A stretch of 47,821 nucleotides of DNA from Candidatus Eisenbacteria bacterium (GCA_016930695.1 JAFGGD010000031.1:90519-138339), one strand, 5' to 3'. Shown: positions 8,594 to 16,400, counted from the first letter of the stretch. Notes: generated by a model not told the origin, from the letters alone. Program-made: numbers and translations.

Positions 8594-8772
8594 CTTCTCG
8601 TTCCTCCTCGGCCCGGACTCGGCGGTCCGGAAAGGCGGTGACTCCTCCTGTTCGATCGGATAGGGTACAGTATGCGGGCCTCGGGGCGCCAGGTTCTCGT
8701 CGTGTGAATGGCGCGGAGAACGTGTCGGTACCGCATTCTCTTCGAGCGCCCGGAAGAGAGCGGGATCGGTGC

Positions 8773-8820
8773 CGGATCCTCTCCGAGCAACAAGGAGGTA
8801 TCCGGTGCCGAGAGGATCCG
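8773..8820. promoter_or_regulatory. 11-bp inverted repeat holding a Shine-Dalgarno in its loop
   Basis: CGGATCCTCTC (8773-8783) and GAGAGGATCCG (8810-8820) are perfect complements. The 26-base loop contains AAGGAGG followed six bases later by GTG at 8805. It sits in the 243-base gap between the divergent dehydrogenase operon and the barrel gene. It could act as an operator for either side or as an RNA hairpin controlling the leader ORF. Confidence 0.45.
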
Positions 8821-8840
8821 ATCAGGTGATTCGACCATGA
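8805..8840 (+). CDS. Putative 11-residue leader peptide coupled to the barrel gene
   Basis: A GTG start preceded by AAGGAGG at six-base spacing opens MPRGSDQVIRP and stops at TGA 8838-8840. The stop overlaps the ATG of the barrel gene (ATGA at 8837-8840). The overlap and the near-perfect ribosome-binding site suggest translational coupling. The peptide itself shows no attenuator-type run of one amino acid. Confidence 0.35.
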   Translation: MPRGSDQVIRP

Positions 8841-9652
8841 AGCTTCACGTTTCTATGGCGCTTCTCCTCCTCGTCGCGCTCCTTCTCCCCGCCGCCGCGG
8901 TAGGAGAGAGGCTCGAGGACGCCCTCCTCGGCGTGGCGCAGCATTACGATCCCGTCCCCTGGGCGGGGAATCGGACCGCTTCGGCGATCCTCACCTCTCC
9001 GGCGGACCTGGCGGTCTTCGATCACCCGGAACTCTCCTACGGGCGCACCGCCCGGGAGGGGGGTGAGGATGAGGAGGGGGTGTTCTGCGTCCGCTCCAAA
9101 TGGGTCGGCTTCGCCGTCGAGACTCTCGAGCCGTTTGAAGGGGAGGGCTATCGCCGTTACACCTTCGCCTTCGCGCGTCCTCTCTCGCGGAAACTCGCCG
9201 CCGGCGTCGCCTATACCCGCATCGGCTCCGCCGAGGGGGATCTGGACGGCTACGGGCACTGGGACGCCGGCGCGGCTTGGAGGCCGGTCGGATCGCTGGA
9301 GATCGCCGCGAACGGCCGCGGCCTGACCCGCGAGGAGTTGGGGACCCGAAAGCCGGGAAGGATCTGGGAGGGGGCGGTCCGCCTCGACCTTTCCAAGGAA
9401 CGTCTCGCCCTTTACACCCAGGCGCGCCACTTCGCGGGCGACGATTTCATGGAGGAAACGCGTCCACTTTTCGGGGCCGAGTACCGCCCCTGGTCCTCCC
9501 TCATCCTCCGAGGCTGGTCCGACACCGACCGCAACCGCGGCCTCGGCCTGGAGTTCAACTTCGGCACCTCCTCCATCGGTTTCCACTACCGGTTCACGGG
9601 GGGGGACGAAGATATTTCCTATTCCTACTTCAAGCTCCACGGGCAGGGGTAA
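8837..9652 (+). CDS. Secreted/outer-membrane barrel protein of unknown function
   Basis: The 271-residue precursor starts MKLHVSMALLLLVALLLPAA with a signal peptide cleaved near residue 22. The mature protein has repeated amphipathic strands (RYTFAFARPL, LAAGVAYTRIG, WDAGAAWRPVG, LIIRGW-like LILRGWSDT, LGLEFNFG, IGFHYRFTGG). This suits a 10-12 strand barrel similar to YjbH-like or transporter-type outer-membrane proteins. I do not recognise a named family. The longer frame upstream of this ATG lacks a signal sequence at its start and is rejected. Translation is supported by AGGTGA and probably by coupling to the leader ORF. No terminator is seen after it. Confidence 0.7.
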   Translation: MKLHVSMALLLLVALLLPAAAVGERLEDALLGVAQHYDPVPWAGNRTASAILTSPADLAVFDHPELSYGRTAREGGEDEEGVFCVRSKWVGFAVETLEPFEGEGYRRYTFAFARPLSRKLAAGVAYTRIGSAEGDLDGYGHWDAGAAWRPVGSLEIAANGRGLTREELGTRKPGRIWEGAVRLDLSKERLALYTQARHFAGDDFMEETRPLFGAEYRPWSSLILRGWSDTDRNRGLGLEFNFGTSSIGFHYRFTGGDEDISYSYFKLHGQG

Positions 9653-9730
9653 GACGTAGGACGGCGTATTTGGTCAACTCGTTATTTTATAAGGCGTTTG
9701 AAGCAGACAATGGCAAGGGCGGGTCATGGA

Positions 9731-9757
9731 TTGACAGGCGCGCCTAGTTGATATAAG
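9731..9757 (+). promoter_or_regulatory. Likely sigma-70-type promoter of perR
   Basis: TTGACA (9731-9736) is followed after 15 bases by TATAAG (9752-9757). TAAGTT two bases later would give 17-base spacing. The predicted start of transcription lies only about 5-8 bases before the perR ATG, and no Shine-Dalgarno is present, so the message may be nearly leaderless. An AT-rich TTATTTTATAA (9681-9691) upstream is a weak Per-box-like sequence. Confidence 0.4.
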
Positions 9758-9769
9758 TTCACAAGCGCC

Positions 9770-10228
9770 ATGAAAGAGCAAGATCGAAGAGAGAGAGTCC
9801 GCGAGTTCCAAGAGCGATGCCGGCGGGAGGGAATCCCCTTCACGGTTCAGCGACAAAAGACGTACGAGTCGCTGCTCCTCAGAAACGATCATCCCACCGC
9901 CGACAGGGTCTATGAGGATGTGCGGGTGAGTCTTCCCGGCATGTCCAGGATGACCGTCTACCGCGTGCTGGAACTGCTCGTCCGCTTCGGTCTCGTCAAG
10001 AAAGTCTGTCATCCGGGTAGCGCCGCGCGATACGATCCCAACCGACAACCACACCATCATTTGGTCTGCCTGCGATGCGACAAGCTGATCGATTTCGAGG
10101 AGAGCGCCTTCGATGAATTGAAGGCGCCGCCCGAGGCGCGACGTCTGGGATTCGAGGTGAACGACCACCTCGTCCAGTTCCGGGGCGTCTGCGCGGAGTG
10201 CGCGAGAAAGGGCGCATCGCCGGGATAG
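9770..10228 (+). CDS. perR: Fur-family peroxide regulator, PerR type
   Basis: The 152-residue Fur-family repressor has a winged helix at about 20-85 ([22 protein letters not shown]). Its dimerisation domain carries the structural-zinc pairs CLRC and CAEC. The regulatory site reads [20 protein letters not shown] followed by IDF. The Asp in 'RYD' and the Asp in 'LIDF' correspond to the Asp residues used by B. subtilis PerR, where Fur proteins have Glu, so PerR is preferred over Fur, Zur or Mur. PerR senses peroxide by oxidation of metal-bound histidines and derepresses catalase. The catalase gene lies 70 bases downstream with no promoter or terminator I can see in between. Autoregulation of a perR-katA unit is likely. 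Confidence 0.85.
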   Translation: MKEQDRRERVREFQERCRREGIPFTVQRQKTYESLLLRNDHPTADRVYEDVRVSLPGMSRMTVYRVLELLVRFGLVKKVCHPGSAARYDPNRQPHHHLVCLRCDKLIDFEESAFDELKAPPEARRLGFEVNDHLVQFRGVCAECARKGASPG

Positions 10229-10298
10229 AGCTTTCGATTGGACTCCGATCCCCCGGCAGGGGCGAAAAACGAGGTTTCGTCTCACGAAAGGAAGGGCC

Positions 10299-11741
10299 AT
10301 GAAGAAAAAAAAGAAGCAACTCACCACCTCGGCGGGGATCCCCGTCGGAGACAACCAGAACTCGCTGACCGCCGGACCGCGCGGGCCGCTTCTGGTTCAG
10401 GACTGGCAGCTCTTCGAGAAGCACGCCCACTTCAATCGGGAACGGATCCCCGAGCGGGTGGTGCACGCGAAGGGCTCGGGCGCGTACGGCACCTTCACCG
10501 TCACCGGCGACATCACGAAATTCACCAAGGCCTCGCTCTTCTCCGAGATCGGGAAGAAGACGGAGTGCTTCGTTCGCTTCTCCACCGTCGCCGGAGAGCG
10601 GGGCGCCGCCGACGCCGAGCGGGACGTCCGGGGCTTCGCCATGAAGTTCTACACCGACGAGGGGAACTGGGACCTGGTGGGGAACAACACGCCGGTCTTC
10701 TTCGTCCGCGACCCTTACAAGTTTCCCGATTTCATTCGTACCCAAAAGAGAGATCCCAAAACCAATTTGCGGAGCGCGACCGCCATGTGGGACTTCTGGT
10801 CCCTCTCCCCGGAGAGCCTCCACCAGGTGACGATCCTCTTTTCCGACCGCGGCCTGCCGAAGAGTTACCGCCACATGAACGGCTACGGGAGCCACACCTA
10901 CAGCCTCATCAACGCCGGGGGGGAGCGGTTCTGGGTCAAGTTTCATTTCAAGACGTTGCAGGGGATCCAGACCCTGACCGGCGAAGAAGCGGCGCGCATC
11001 GTCGGCGAGGACCGGGAGAGCCATCAACGGGACCTCTTCGAGGCGATCGAGAAGAAGGAATTCCCGAAATGGCGCCTCATGGTTCAGGTGATGCCGGAGA
11101 TGGACGCGGAGAAGACTCCCTACAATCCCTTCGACCTGACGAAGGTTTGGCCCCACGGCGATTACCCGCTGATCGAGGTGGGCGTGATGGAGCTGAACAG
11201 GAACCCCGAGAACTACTTCGCCGACGTGGAGCAGTCCGCTTTCTCTCCGGGGAACGTGGTTCCCGGCATCGGGCACAGCCCGGACAAGATGCTTCAGTTC
11301 CGCGTCGTCTCCTACGCCGACGCGCACCGGTATCGTTTGGGCGTGAACTACGACAGCCTGCCGGTCAACAAGCCGCGCGTGGAAACGAACACCTATCACC
11401 GGGACGGCAAGATGCGCTTCGACGGCAACGGCGGCGGTTCGGTTCCCTATGAACCGAACAGCTTCGGCGGGCCGGTGGAGGACCACCGTTTCAAGGAGCC
11501 GCCGCTCCGGATCTCCGGCGACGCGGACCGTTACGACCACCGGGAGGGGAACGACGATTACACCCAGGCGGGTAATCTCTACCGGCTTCTTCCCGAGGAC
11601 CAGAAGAAGCGTCTCCACGCCGCGATCGCCGGGGCGATGTGCTGCGTGCCGGAAGAGATCGTGGAGCGCCAGCTCGGGCACTTCGCGAAAGCCGATCCGG
11701 CCTACGCGAAAGGCGTTCGGGCGGCGATGAAGAAAAAGTAG
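10299..11741 (+). CDS. katA: Monofunctional haem catalase
   Basis: This 480-residue small-subunit (clade 3-like) catalase decomposes hydrogen peroxide to water and oxygen. Visible are the distal His56 in [12 protein letters not shown], the catalytic Asn in [11 protein letters not shown] (about 129) and the proximal haem ligand Tyr339 in [14 protein letters not shown]. Family members usually have Phe before the Ser-Tyr (RLFSY); here it is Val. The N-terminus MKKKKKQ is polybasic with no signal peptide, so the enzyme is cytoplasmic. A GGAAGGG ribosome-binding site precedes the ATG. It follows perR and is closed by an intrinsic terminator, which makes the pair a self-contained peroxide-response unit. 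Confidence 0.96.
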   Translation: MKKKKKQLTTSAGIPVGDNQNSLTAGPRGPLLVQDWQLFEKHAHFNRERIPERVVHAKGSGAYGTFTVTGDITKFTKASLFSEIGKKTECFVRFSTVAGERGAADAERDVRGFAMKFYTDEGNWDLVGNNTPVFFVRDPYKFPDFIRTQKRDPKTNLRSATAMWDFWSLSPESLHQVTILFSDRGLPKSYRHMNGYGSHTYSLINAGGERFWVKFHFKTLQGIQTLTGEEAARIVGEDRESHQRDLFEAIEKKEFPKWRLMVQVMPEMDAEKTPYNPFDLTKVWPHGDYPLIEVGVMELNRNPENYFADVEQSAFSPGNVVPGIGHSPDKMLQFRVVSYADAHRYRLGVNYDSLPVNKPRVETNTYHRDGKMRFDGNGGGSVPYEPNSFGGPVEDHRFKEPPLRISGDADRYDHREGNDDYTQAGNLYRLLPEDQKKRLHAAIAGAMCCVPEEIVERQLGHFAKADPAYAKGVRAAMKKK

Positions 11742-11768
11742 GTTCGCGGTTCGCCGTCGAGGCGACTG

Positions 11769-11818
11769 GGGACGGCCGCCGGATCGCGCCGGCACCGAGC
11801 GGCCGTCCCTCTTTCCCG
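11769..11818 (+). terminator. Intrinsic terminator after katA
   Basis: GGGACGGCCGC (11769-11779) pairs perfectly over 11 bp with GCGGCCGTCCC (11799-11809), followed by TCTTT. The stem ends only ten bases before the Shine-Dalgarno of the next gene. Confidence 0.7.
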
Positions 11819-11831
11819 TAAGGAGGCCGCC

Positions 11832-12452
11832 ATCACGCCATCCACTCCCCTGCATTACCTGACCCGATCCTCGCGATTCGGAGAATTCGCGATTCTCTGG
11901 ATCGAGTGCGCGCGCCGTCCGGCCGTCCGAAGGATCCTTCTTCCGAGCGGGTTGGGACCGGCCGGAATCGAAGCCCTCTTTCCGGGGGCGCGGGCGGGCG
12001 ACGATCCGGTCGTGGACGCGCTCGCGCGGGAGATCGAGGCGGCCATCGGTGGAGCGCCGATCCGCTTCGCCCTCTCCCGAGTCGATTTGGAATCGTGCGG
12101 TGCGTTTCAAAGGAGGGTGTTGGAGGCGGAGCACGCGATCCCGAGGGGATGGGTGGCGTCCTACGGAGGGATCGCGGCGCGCATCGGCGCGCCCCGCGCC
12201 GCCCGGGCCGTCGGGCGGGCTCTGGCGACCAATCCCTTTCCGGTCGTGGTCCCCTGCCACCGCGCCGTTCGGGGGGACGGCGGGCTCGGCGGTTTCCAGG
12301 GCGGCGTGGAGATGAAGCGCGCCCTCCTGGAGATGGAGGGGGTGGCGGTTTCACCGGAGGGACGGGTGATCCGCCCCCGGCTCTTCTACACCGGGAGCGG
12401 TGCGTCGAACGGTCCGCATGGAAACGCCGGGAAGAGAACCGGGAACCCATAG
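11832..12452 (+). CDS. ogt: Methylated-DNA-protein cysteine methyltransferase, apparent ATC start
   Basis: This is an O6-alkylguanine-DNA alkyltransferase that repairs alkylated guanine by transfer to its own cysteine. The active-site motif PCHR (Cys about 142), the helix-turn-helix with RGWVASYGGIAARIG, and the C-terminal GGFQGGVEMKRALLEME are all present. The first ATG/GTG/TTG in frame (TTG 11952) would cut off the N-terminal domain. The frame continues upstream with family-like sequence (TPLHYLTRSSRFGEFAILW). The open stretch reaches an AAGGAGG (11820-11826) followed after exactly five bases by ATC at 11832. I therefore place the start at ATC. A CTG at 11850 or a base error changing ATG to ATC are alternatives. 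The total would be 206 residues, the usual family length being about 170-200. Confidence 0.82.
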   Translation: MTPSTPLHYLTRSSRFGEFAILWIECARRPAVRRILLPSGLGPAGIEALFPGARAGDDPVVDALAREIEAAIGGAPIRFALSRVDLESCGAFQRRVLEAEHAIPRGWVASYGGIAARIGAPRAARAVGRALATNPFPVVVPCHRAVRGDGGLGGFQGGVEMKRALLEMEGVAVSPEGRVIRPRLFYTGSGASNGPHGNAGKRTGNP

Positions 12453-12572
12453 GGGATCCCGCGCGCGGAAAAGAGTGCGGGCGCGGGAAACGCGGGACGG
12501 GGAATGGGGGTGCGCGCGATGAATCGAGCCGGCCCCCACTCCCGGGTGACCACAAACTCCGAGGTACGATCG

Positions 12573-12815
12573 ATGAGAAAGAACGCCGTTCTGAAGATCC
12601 TCAATCCGATTCTAGGGCTTCTTCTGCTCAATCAGCTTCTGACGGGGCTTTCGCGGGGCGGACTCCCCTCCGAAGCGTTCGAGACGCTTCACGAGGGGGG
12701 CGGTATCGCCCTGGCCGTCGTCGCCGTGCTGCACGTGTACATGAACCGGAACTGGATCCGGGCGCATTACTTTCGGAAAGGATTGGTCGTCAAACCGGAC
12801 ACGGGGCCGGAGTAG
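12573..12815 (+). CDS. Small membrane protein, DUF4405-like (cytochrome-b-type helices)
   Basis: The 80-residue protein has two hydrophobic helices: ILNPILGLLLLNQLLTGL (about 8-25) and GIALAVVAVLHVYMN (about 47-61). The pattern LHEGGGIALAVVAVLHVYMN followed by RNWI matches DUF4405-type proteins, in which the two histidines of LHE and LHVY sit one helix apart and may bind haem. It is shorter than most members. The start MRKNAV was chosen because GAGGT lies about eight bases upstream; an earlier in-frame ATG would add a charged non-family extension. It is followed after 14 bases by the interrupted small membrane gene and then the flavodoxin-fold protein, suggesting one small electron-transfer unit. 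Confidence 0.65.
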   Translation: MRKNAVLKILNPILGLLLLNQLLTGLSRGGLPSEAFETLHEGGGIALAVVAVLHVYMNRNWIRAHYFRKGLVVKPDTGPE

Positions 12816-12829
12816 GGGAGGGAGGAAAC

Positions 12830-13021
12830 ATGGAGAGCATACGGATGCCCCTCGTCGCCGCGGTCCTTTGATTCGCGTCGATCTGCGCCGTGAGCGCGGT
12901 AGTTCATACTAAAATAAAACCAATTCGTATGCGAAACATGATTGTCGTCGCGGCGATCATGGCATCCTTGGCTTTCGCGTCTATGTACTTCGTCCTCCGC
13001 GCTTGGGTCGAAAGGACGTGA
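12830..13021 (+). pseudogene. Two-helix small membrane gene interrupted by in-frame TGA
   Basis: An ATG at 12830 has an excellent ribosome-binding site (GGGAGGGAGG) but runs into TGA at 12869-12871 after 13 codons. Reading through, the same frame continues open to TGA 13019-13021 for a total of 63 codons. It encodes a helical hairpin: MPLVAAVL-stop-FASICAVSAVV, the basic turn HTKIKPIRMRN, then MIVVAAIMASLAFASMYFVL. The stop replaces a residue inside the first helix, and TGG (Trp) to TGA is the simplest change. A 30-residue single-helix product from ATG 12929 would still be possible but has no ribosome-binding site. I read this as a recent nonsense mutation or sequencing error. It lies 17 bases before the flavodoxin-fold gene. 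Confidence 0.45.
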
Positions 13022-13038
13022 GCCCCGAGGGGAGGAAC

Positions 13039-13557
13039 ATGGCGAAACGCGTTTTGATCGTCTACGCCACGAAGCACGGGGCGACCGAGGAAATCGCCGA
13101 GCGCATCGCCGGAGTGCTGCGCGAGGCGGGTCTACCGGTCGATCTGTTTTCCGCGGTGCGCGCGGCCGACCCGGCCGGATACGACGCGGTGGTGCTCGGC
13201 GCATCGGTGTACATGGGGCGTTGGAGGAAAGAAGGGGCGGCATTCCTCAAGGAGAACGCGGCGGCGCTCGCCGGACGCCCCGTCTGGGTGTTCTCCAGCG
13301 GACCGACCGGGGAGGGGGATCCGAAGGAGCTTGTGAAGGGGCGGCTCTTCCCCGAGAAGCTGCGGCCCCTTCTCGACGGGATCGGACCGCGGGAGATCAC
13401 CGTTTTCCTCGGCGCGATCGACGTGAAGAAACTGGGGCGGTTCGAGAGGTGGATCGTGCGGAATGTGAAGGCGCCCGTGGGTGATTTCCGGGATTGGGCC
13501 GCCGTCGACCGTTGGGCCGGGAGGATCGCGGAGGCGCTTCTTCGGAATCGGTCTTGA
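13039..13557 (+). CDS. Flavodoxin-fold protein (HemG/Flavodoxin_5-like)
   Basis: The 172-residue protein starts MAKRVLIVYATKHGATEEIA. The phosphate-binding loop TKHGATE is that of flavodoxin-domain proteins, including menaquinone-dependent protoporphyrinogen oxidase HemG. Other flavodoxin strands are YDAVVLGASVYMGRW (about 48-62, typical of the HemG/Flavodoxin_5 group) and VWVFSSGPTGEGD (about 87-99). It should bind FMN in the cytoplasm. Whether it oxidises protoporphyrinogen or serves another redox partner cannot be decided, as no haem genes are nearby. The ATG at 13039 with GAGGGGAGG is preferred over an earlier frame extension. Its closest neighbours are small membrane proteins, one with possible haem-ligand histidines. 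Confidence 0.8.
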   Translation: MAKRVLIVYATKHGATEEIAERIAGVLREAGLPVDLFSAVRAADPAGYDAVVLGASVYMGRWRKEGAAFLKENAAALAGRPVWVFSSGPTGEGDPKELVKGRLFPEKLRPLLDGIGPREITVFLGAIDVKKLGRFERWIVRNVKAPVGDFRDWAAVDRWAGRIAEALLRNRS

Positions 13558-13567
13558 CCGGGCTCAC

Positions 13568-13588
13568 CCGCCGCGCGAGGCGCGGCGG
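13568..13588 (+). terminator. Strong GC hairpin after the flavodoxin-fold gene
   Basis: CCGCCGCGC (13568-13576), loop GAG, GCGCGGCGG (13580-13588) forms a perfect 9-bp stem just after the stop codon. It is followed only by TGTTCGG, so termination without Rho is uncertain. The remaining gap to 13797 holds no other element I can name. Confidence 0.45.
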
Positions 13589-13797
13589 TGTTCGGCCTGA
13601 GGGCGGTCACGGAGTTCCGCCGGCGCCTCGGTGTCCCCTTGTTCGGGCGGACCGATGACCCGGCGGACAGCGCGACGCACGCGGTAGGCGTCCTTTTAAC
13701 GATCCTCTTCAAGAGGAAGATCCTCTCCCGCGTTTATGGGTCGATGAGAGCGTTTCCGGATCGAAGGGAACGAATCACGCATCCGAGGGAAAAGAAC

Positions 13798-16293
13798 ATG
13801 AGACGCTTCGTTTCCGTTCTCATTCTTCTGGCTCTCGTCCCGCCGCCGCGGGCCGGGGCGGATCCGGCTACGGAAAAGGACGTAACGGGAATCTGGAGAG
13901 GAATCATCCTCGCGAGGGACGTGGAAATCGATCTCTATTGGCGAGTCTACCGGGAGGGAGAAAGCGGCCTTCGCGCATACTACGACAGCCCCCTCTATGG
14001 GATCAAAGATGTGCCCGTCCCGGAAGTCCGGCTGGTGGGGGATCGGGTGGACATGGCGGTGGGGATGTTCCCCTCGTCTTTCTCCGGGAGGTGGATCGCG
14101 CCGGACAGAATCGAGGGTTCGTTTCGCGTGGAAGGCGATCCGCTTCCGATGACGCTTGAACGAATTCGCCGGGATCCGGAAGCGGTTCTCCCGTACAGGA
14201 CGCCGCGGCTGGACGGGGAAGGGCGGCCCGTTCTCCGCTACACCTATCGGGTTCCGGAGGCGGTTCCGGGCGATTGGGTGGTGGGGGACGCCTCGGAGGA
14301 GGGGCTCGATGAGGAGCGGCTCGAGCGACTCGTCGAACGCGTCCTGGCCGGTGCCTATCCAAACCTGCATTCCATTCTCGTCGTACGCGGCGGGCGGCTG
14401 GTGTTCGAGGAGTACTTCTACGGCTATGACGCCGCCAAGCCCCATCCGATTTACTCGAACGCGAAAGGGCTGATCGCGACCTCCATCGCCGTCGCCCTCG
14501 ACCGCGGAGAGATGACCGGACTCCATCAACACGTAGCGGAGTTTTTTCCCGAACACGCTTCCCTGTTCGACGAAGAGGGGAAGAGGGAAATGACGATCGA
14601 GCATCTACTGGCGATGACGGCCGGTTTCGAGTGGGACGAGCTTTCCTATTCCTATTATGACGACCGCAACACGAACCGCCGCATGCAGCAATGCCCCGAC
14701 CGCGTCGCCTTCCTGCTCGGCCTGCCTCTGGCCGATCCGCCCGGGACCCGTTTCGTATACAACAGCGGCCTGCCGGTGTTGTTGGGTGAGATCCTGCGCA
14801 AGGCGACGGGGATGCACGTTTGGGCGTACGCGGAGGAGCACCTCTTTCGGCCTCTCGGTTTTCAAAGATACTTATACGAGTATGCCGCGGATGGAACCGC
14901 AGGGGGAGTGCTTCTCCGTCCGAGGGATTTCGTGAAGGTCCCCCGGCTGTATCTGAACCGAGGCCTGTGGGAGGGGCGCCGGATCGCGCCCGCTTCTTGG
15001 TTCGACCGCTGCGGGGGACCGGGTCGGGAGTGTCCGAGTTCGGAGTACTGGAATCACTGGGGGAGAAGCGTTCTCTTCGTCGACGGTTCGCCCGTCCTTT
15101 TCTTCAGCGGCGGCGGTTTCGGAGGGCAGGCGATCTTCGGATTTCCCGACCTGGATCTGGTGGTCGCCATGACCGGCGGTAATTATTTCACCCCATCGGT
15201 GGATCAACACGAGATCTTGCGGCGCTATATTCTTGCACCCATCAAGGATTCGGCGATCAAGTATGATCCTCCCGATCCGGCCGTGGCGCCGGATTACGTC
15301 GGTTTGCATGGATTGGAGTGGAGGGAAACGTTCTTCACCGATTTGGGCGCCTTATGGGGATGCGCGGATTATCTGGGCTTCGATTTTTCCGAATCCCGGC
15401 TTTATGGAACGACGGGGTACGCCTTTCTCTTGAACGCGGCGCCGTCGATCCCGTCGAATTGTCTCGGTCTTTGGGACAAGAGGCGTTTTGAGGAGATTCT
15501 TCGCGCCGCCGGTCTCGAGGTGGCCACTTATGCCTCCCATGTTTCCCAGCCCTCCTTCGACGCGATCCGCGCCGCTGCGTGGGACTCGGTTCGGACAGCG
15601 ATCGAGAACGGGACGCCCGCCTACGGTTTTCACATGAACCTTCCCGAATCGTACGTGGTCTACGGCGTCGATGGACGGGGCTATTACTATAAGGGCGTGG
15701 ATTGTCGAACCGGATACGGGCCGCGGTGCCGGGACGAGGTCGCCGGAAGCGATCCCGGCTGGTTCGAGATGCACACCGTTCGCCGCGGGGCGGCCGAGCC
15801 GGCGGGGCGCGTAGCCGAAGCGGCCCTCGCCTATGCCCTCGAACTGAACCGTAAGCCGGAGGAGTACTGTTACAGGGGATTCGATATGGGGCCCGGCGCA
15901 TATGTTCATTGGAGAACGGCGATGGAGACCGGGGAGGGAGACGCGTTCGGAATTGCGTACACCGCCGCGGGATGGGCGGTGTGCCGGCGGAACGCGGTCG
16001 GTTATCTCCAAGAGGTCCGGCAGGTACTCCCCGAGGCCTGTGCAGCCTCGCTGAGCGAAGCGGAAGCCCGATATCGAAACGTTTCCGAGTGTTGGAACGA
16101 GATCGCCACGCTCTTTCCTTATTCCGGGGTGGAGCGCGCGGAAATGACGGCTCATTGGAAGAGCGCCGAAAGACGCGCCCGGGCGGAAGCTCGCCTCGCC
16201 GAAGCATCCAAGGAAGAGGCGCTCGGATTGGACGCGATCGAGGAGGCGCTCAAAATATTGAAAAAGGGGGGTGGCGGTTCCCCGACGCGCTGA
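13798..16293 (+). CDS. Exported serine hydrolase (beta-lactamase fold) fused to a C39/BtrH_N-like domain
   Basis: The 831-residue precursor has a signal peptide (MRRFVSVLILLALVPPPRAGA). Residues 25-130 form a beta-rich domain. Residues 165-485 are a class C beta-lactamase/esterase fold with S-x-x-K at 220-223 (YSNAK), Tyr321 in RFVYNSGLPVLLG and a GGGFGGQ motif at 438-444. The start of this domain, EEGLDEERLERLVERVLAG, is also typical. Residues 500-831 hold a second domain with WGCADYLGFDF (Cys522) and LYGTTGYAFLL, reminiscent of C39-peptidase-like/BtrH_N domains. Its later part (FHMNLPESYVVYGVDGRGYY) also fits that fold. The role may be periplasmic ester, amide or peptide turnover; the substrate is unknown. 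ATG 13798 has GAGGG upstream; the longer in-frame extension to 13588 has no signal sequence at its start. Confidence 0.75.
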   Translation: MRRFVSVLILLALVPPPRAGADPATEKDVTGIWRGIILARDVEIDLYWRVYREGESGLRAYYDSPLYGIKDVPVPEVRLVGDRVDMAVGMFPSSFSGRWIAPDRIEGSFRVEGDPLPMTLERIRRDPEAVLPYRTPRLDGEGRPVLRYTYRVPEAVPGDWVVGDASEEGLDEERLERLVERVLAGAYPNLHSILVVRGGRLVFEEYFYGYDAAKPHPIYSNAKGLIATSIAVALDRGEMTGLHQHVAEFFPEHASLFDEEGKREMTIEHLLAMTAGFEWDELSYSYYDDRNTNRRMQQCPDRVAFLLGLPLADPPGTRFVYNSGLPVLLGEILRKATGMHVWAYAEEHLFRPLGFQRYLYEYAADGTAGGVLLRPRDFVKVPRLYLNRGLWEGRRIAPASWFDRCGGPGRECPSSEYWNHWGRSVLFVDGSPVLFFSGGGFGGQAIFGFPDLDLVVAMTGGNYFTPSVDQHEILRRYILAPIKDSAIKYDPPDPAVAPDYVGLHGLEWRETFFTDLGALWGCADYLGFDFSESRLYGTTGYAFLLNAAPSIPSNCLGLWDKRRFEEILRAAGLEVATYASHVSQPSFDAIRAAAWDSVRTAIENGTPAYGFHMNLPESYVVYGVDGRGYYYKGVDCRTGYGPRCRDEVAGSDPGWFEMHTVRRGAAEPAGRVAEAALAYALELNRKPEEYCYRGFDMGPGAYVHWRTAMETGEGDAFGIAYTAAGWAVCRRNAVGYLQEVRQVLPEACAASLSEAEARYRNVSECWNEIATLFPYSGVERAEMTAHWKSAERRARAEARLAEASKEEALGLDAIEEALKILKKGGGGSPTR

Positions 16294-16341
16294 GGAGAGG
16301 CACATCGGTTTTCGAGGAAGGAAGCGTCTCTTCGAAAAGAG

Positions 16342-16377
16342 GGGCCGGACGGCAGGACCGCCCGGCCCGTTCGTTTC
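16342..16377. terminator. Terminator between convergent hydrolase and barrel genes
   Basis: GGGCCGG (16342-16348) pairs with CCGGCCC (16362-16368), extended inward by CGG/CCG pairs, and is followed by GTTCGTTT. It lies between the stops of two convergent genes and may serve both. Confidence 0.6.
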
Positions 16378-16400
16378 CCGAGCGCGATAGGGGACGGCGG

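Noticed and set aside
12869-12905. Selenocysteine reading of the TGA in the small membrane gene
   Set aside because: Only a weak GCGC/GCGC hairpin follows at unsuitable distance, the residue lies within a membrane helix, and no selenocysteine machinery is visible.
13588-13797. N-terminal extension of the hydrolase fusion
   Set aside because: The 70 extra codons are low in family-like sequence and would bury the signal peptide that starts at 13798 with its own ribosome-binding site.
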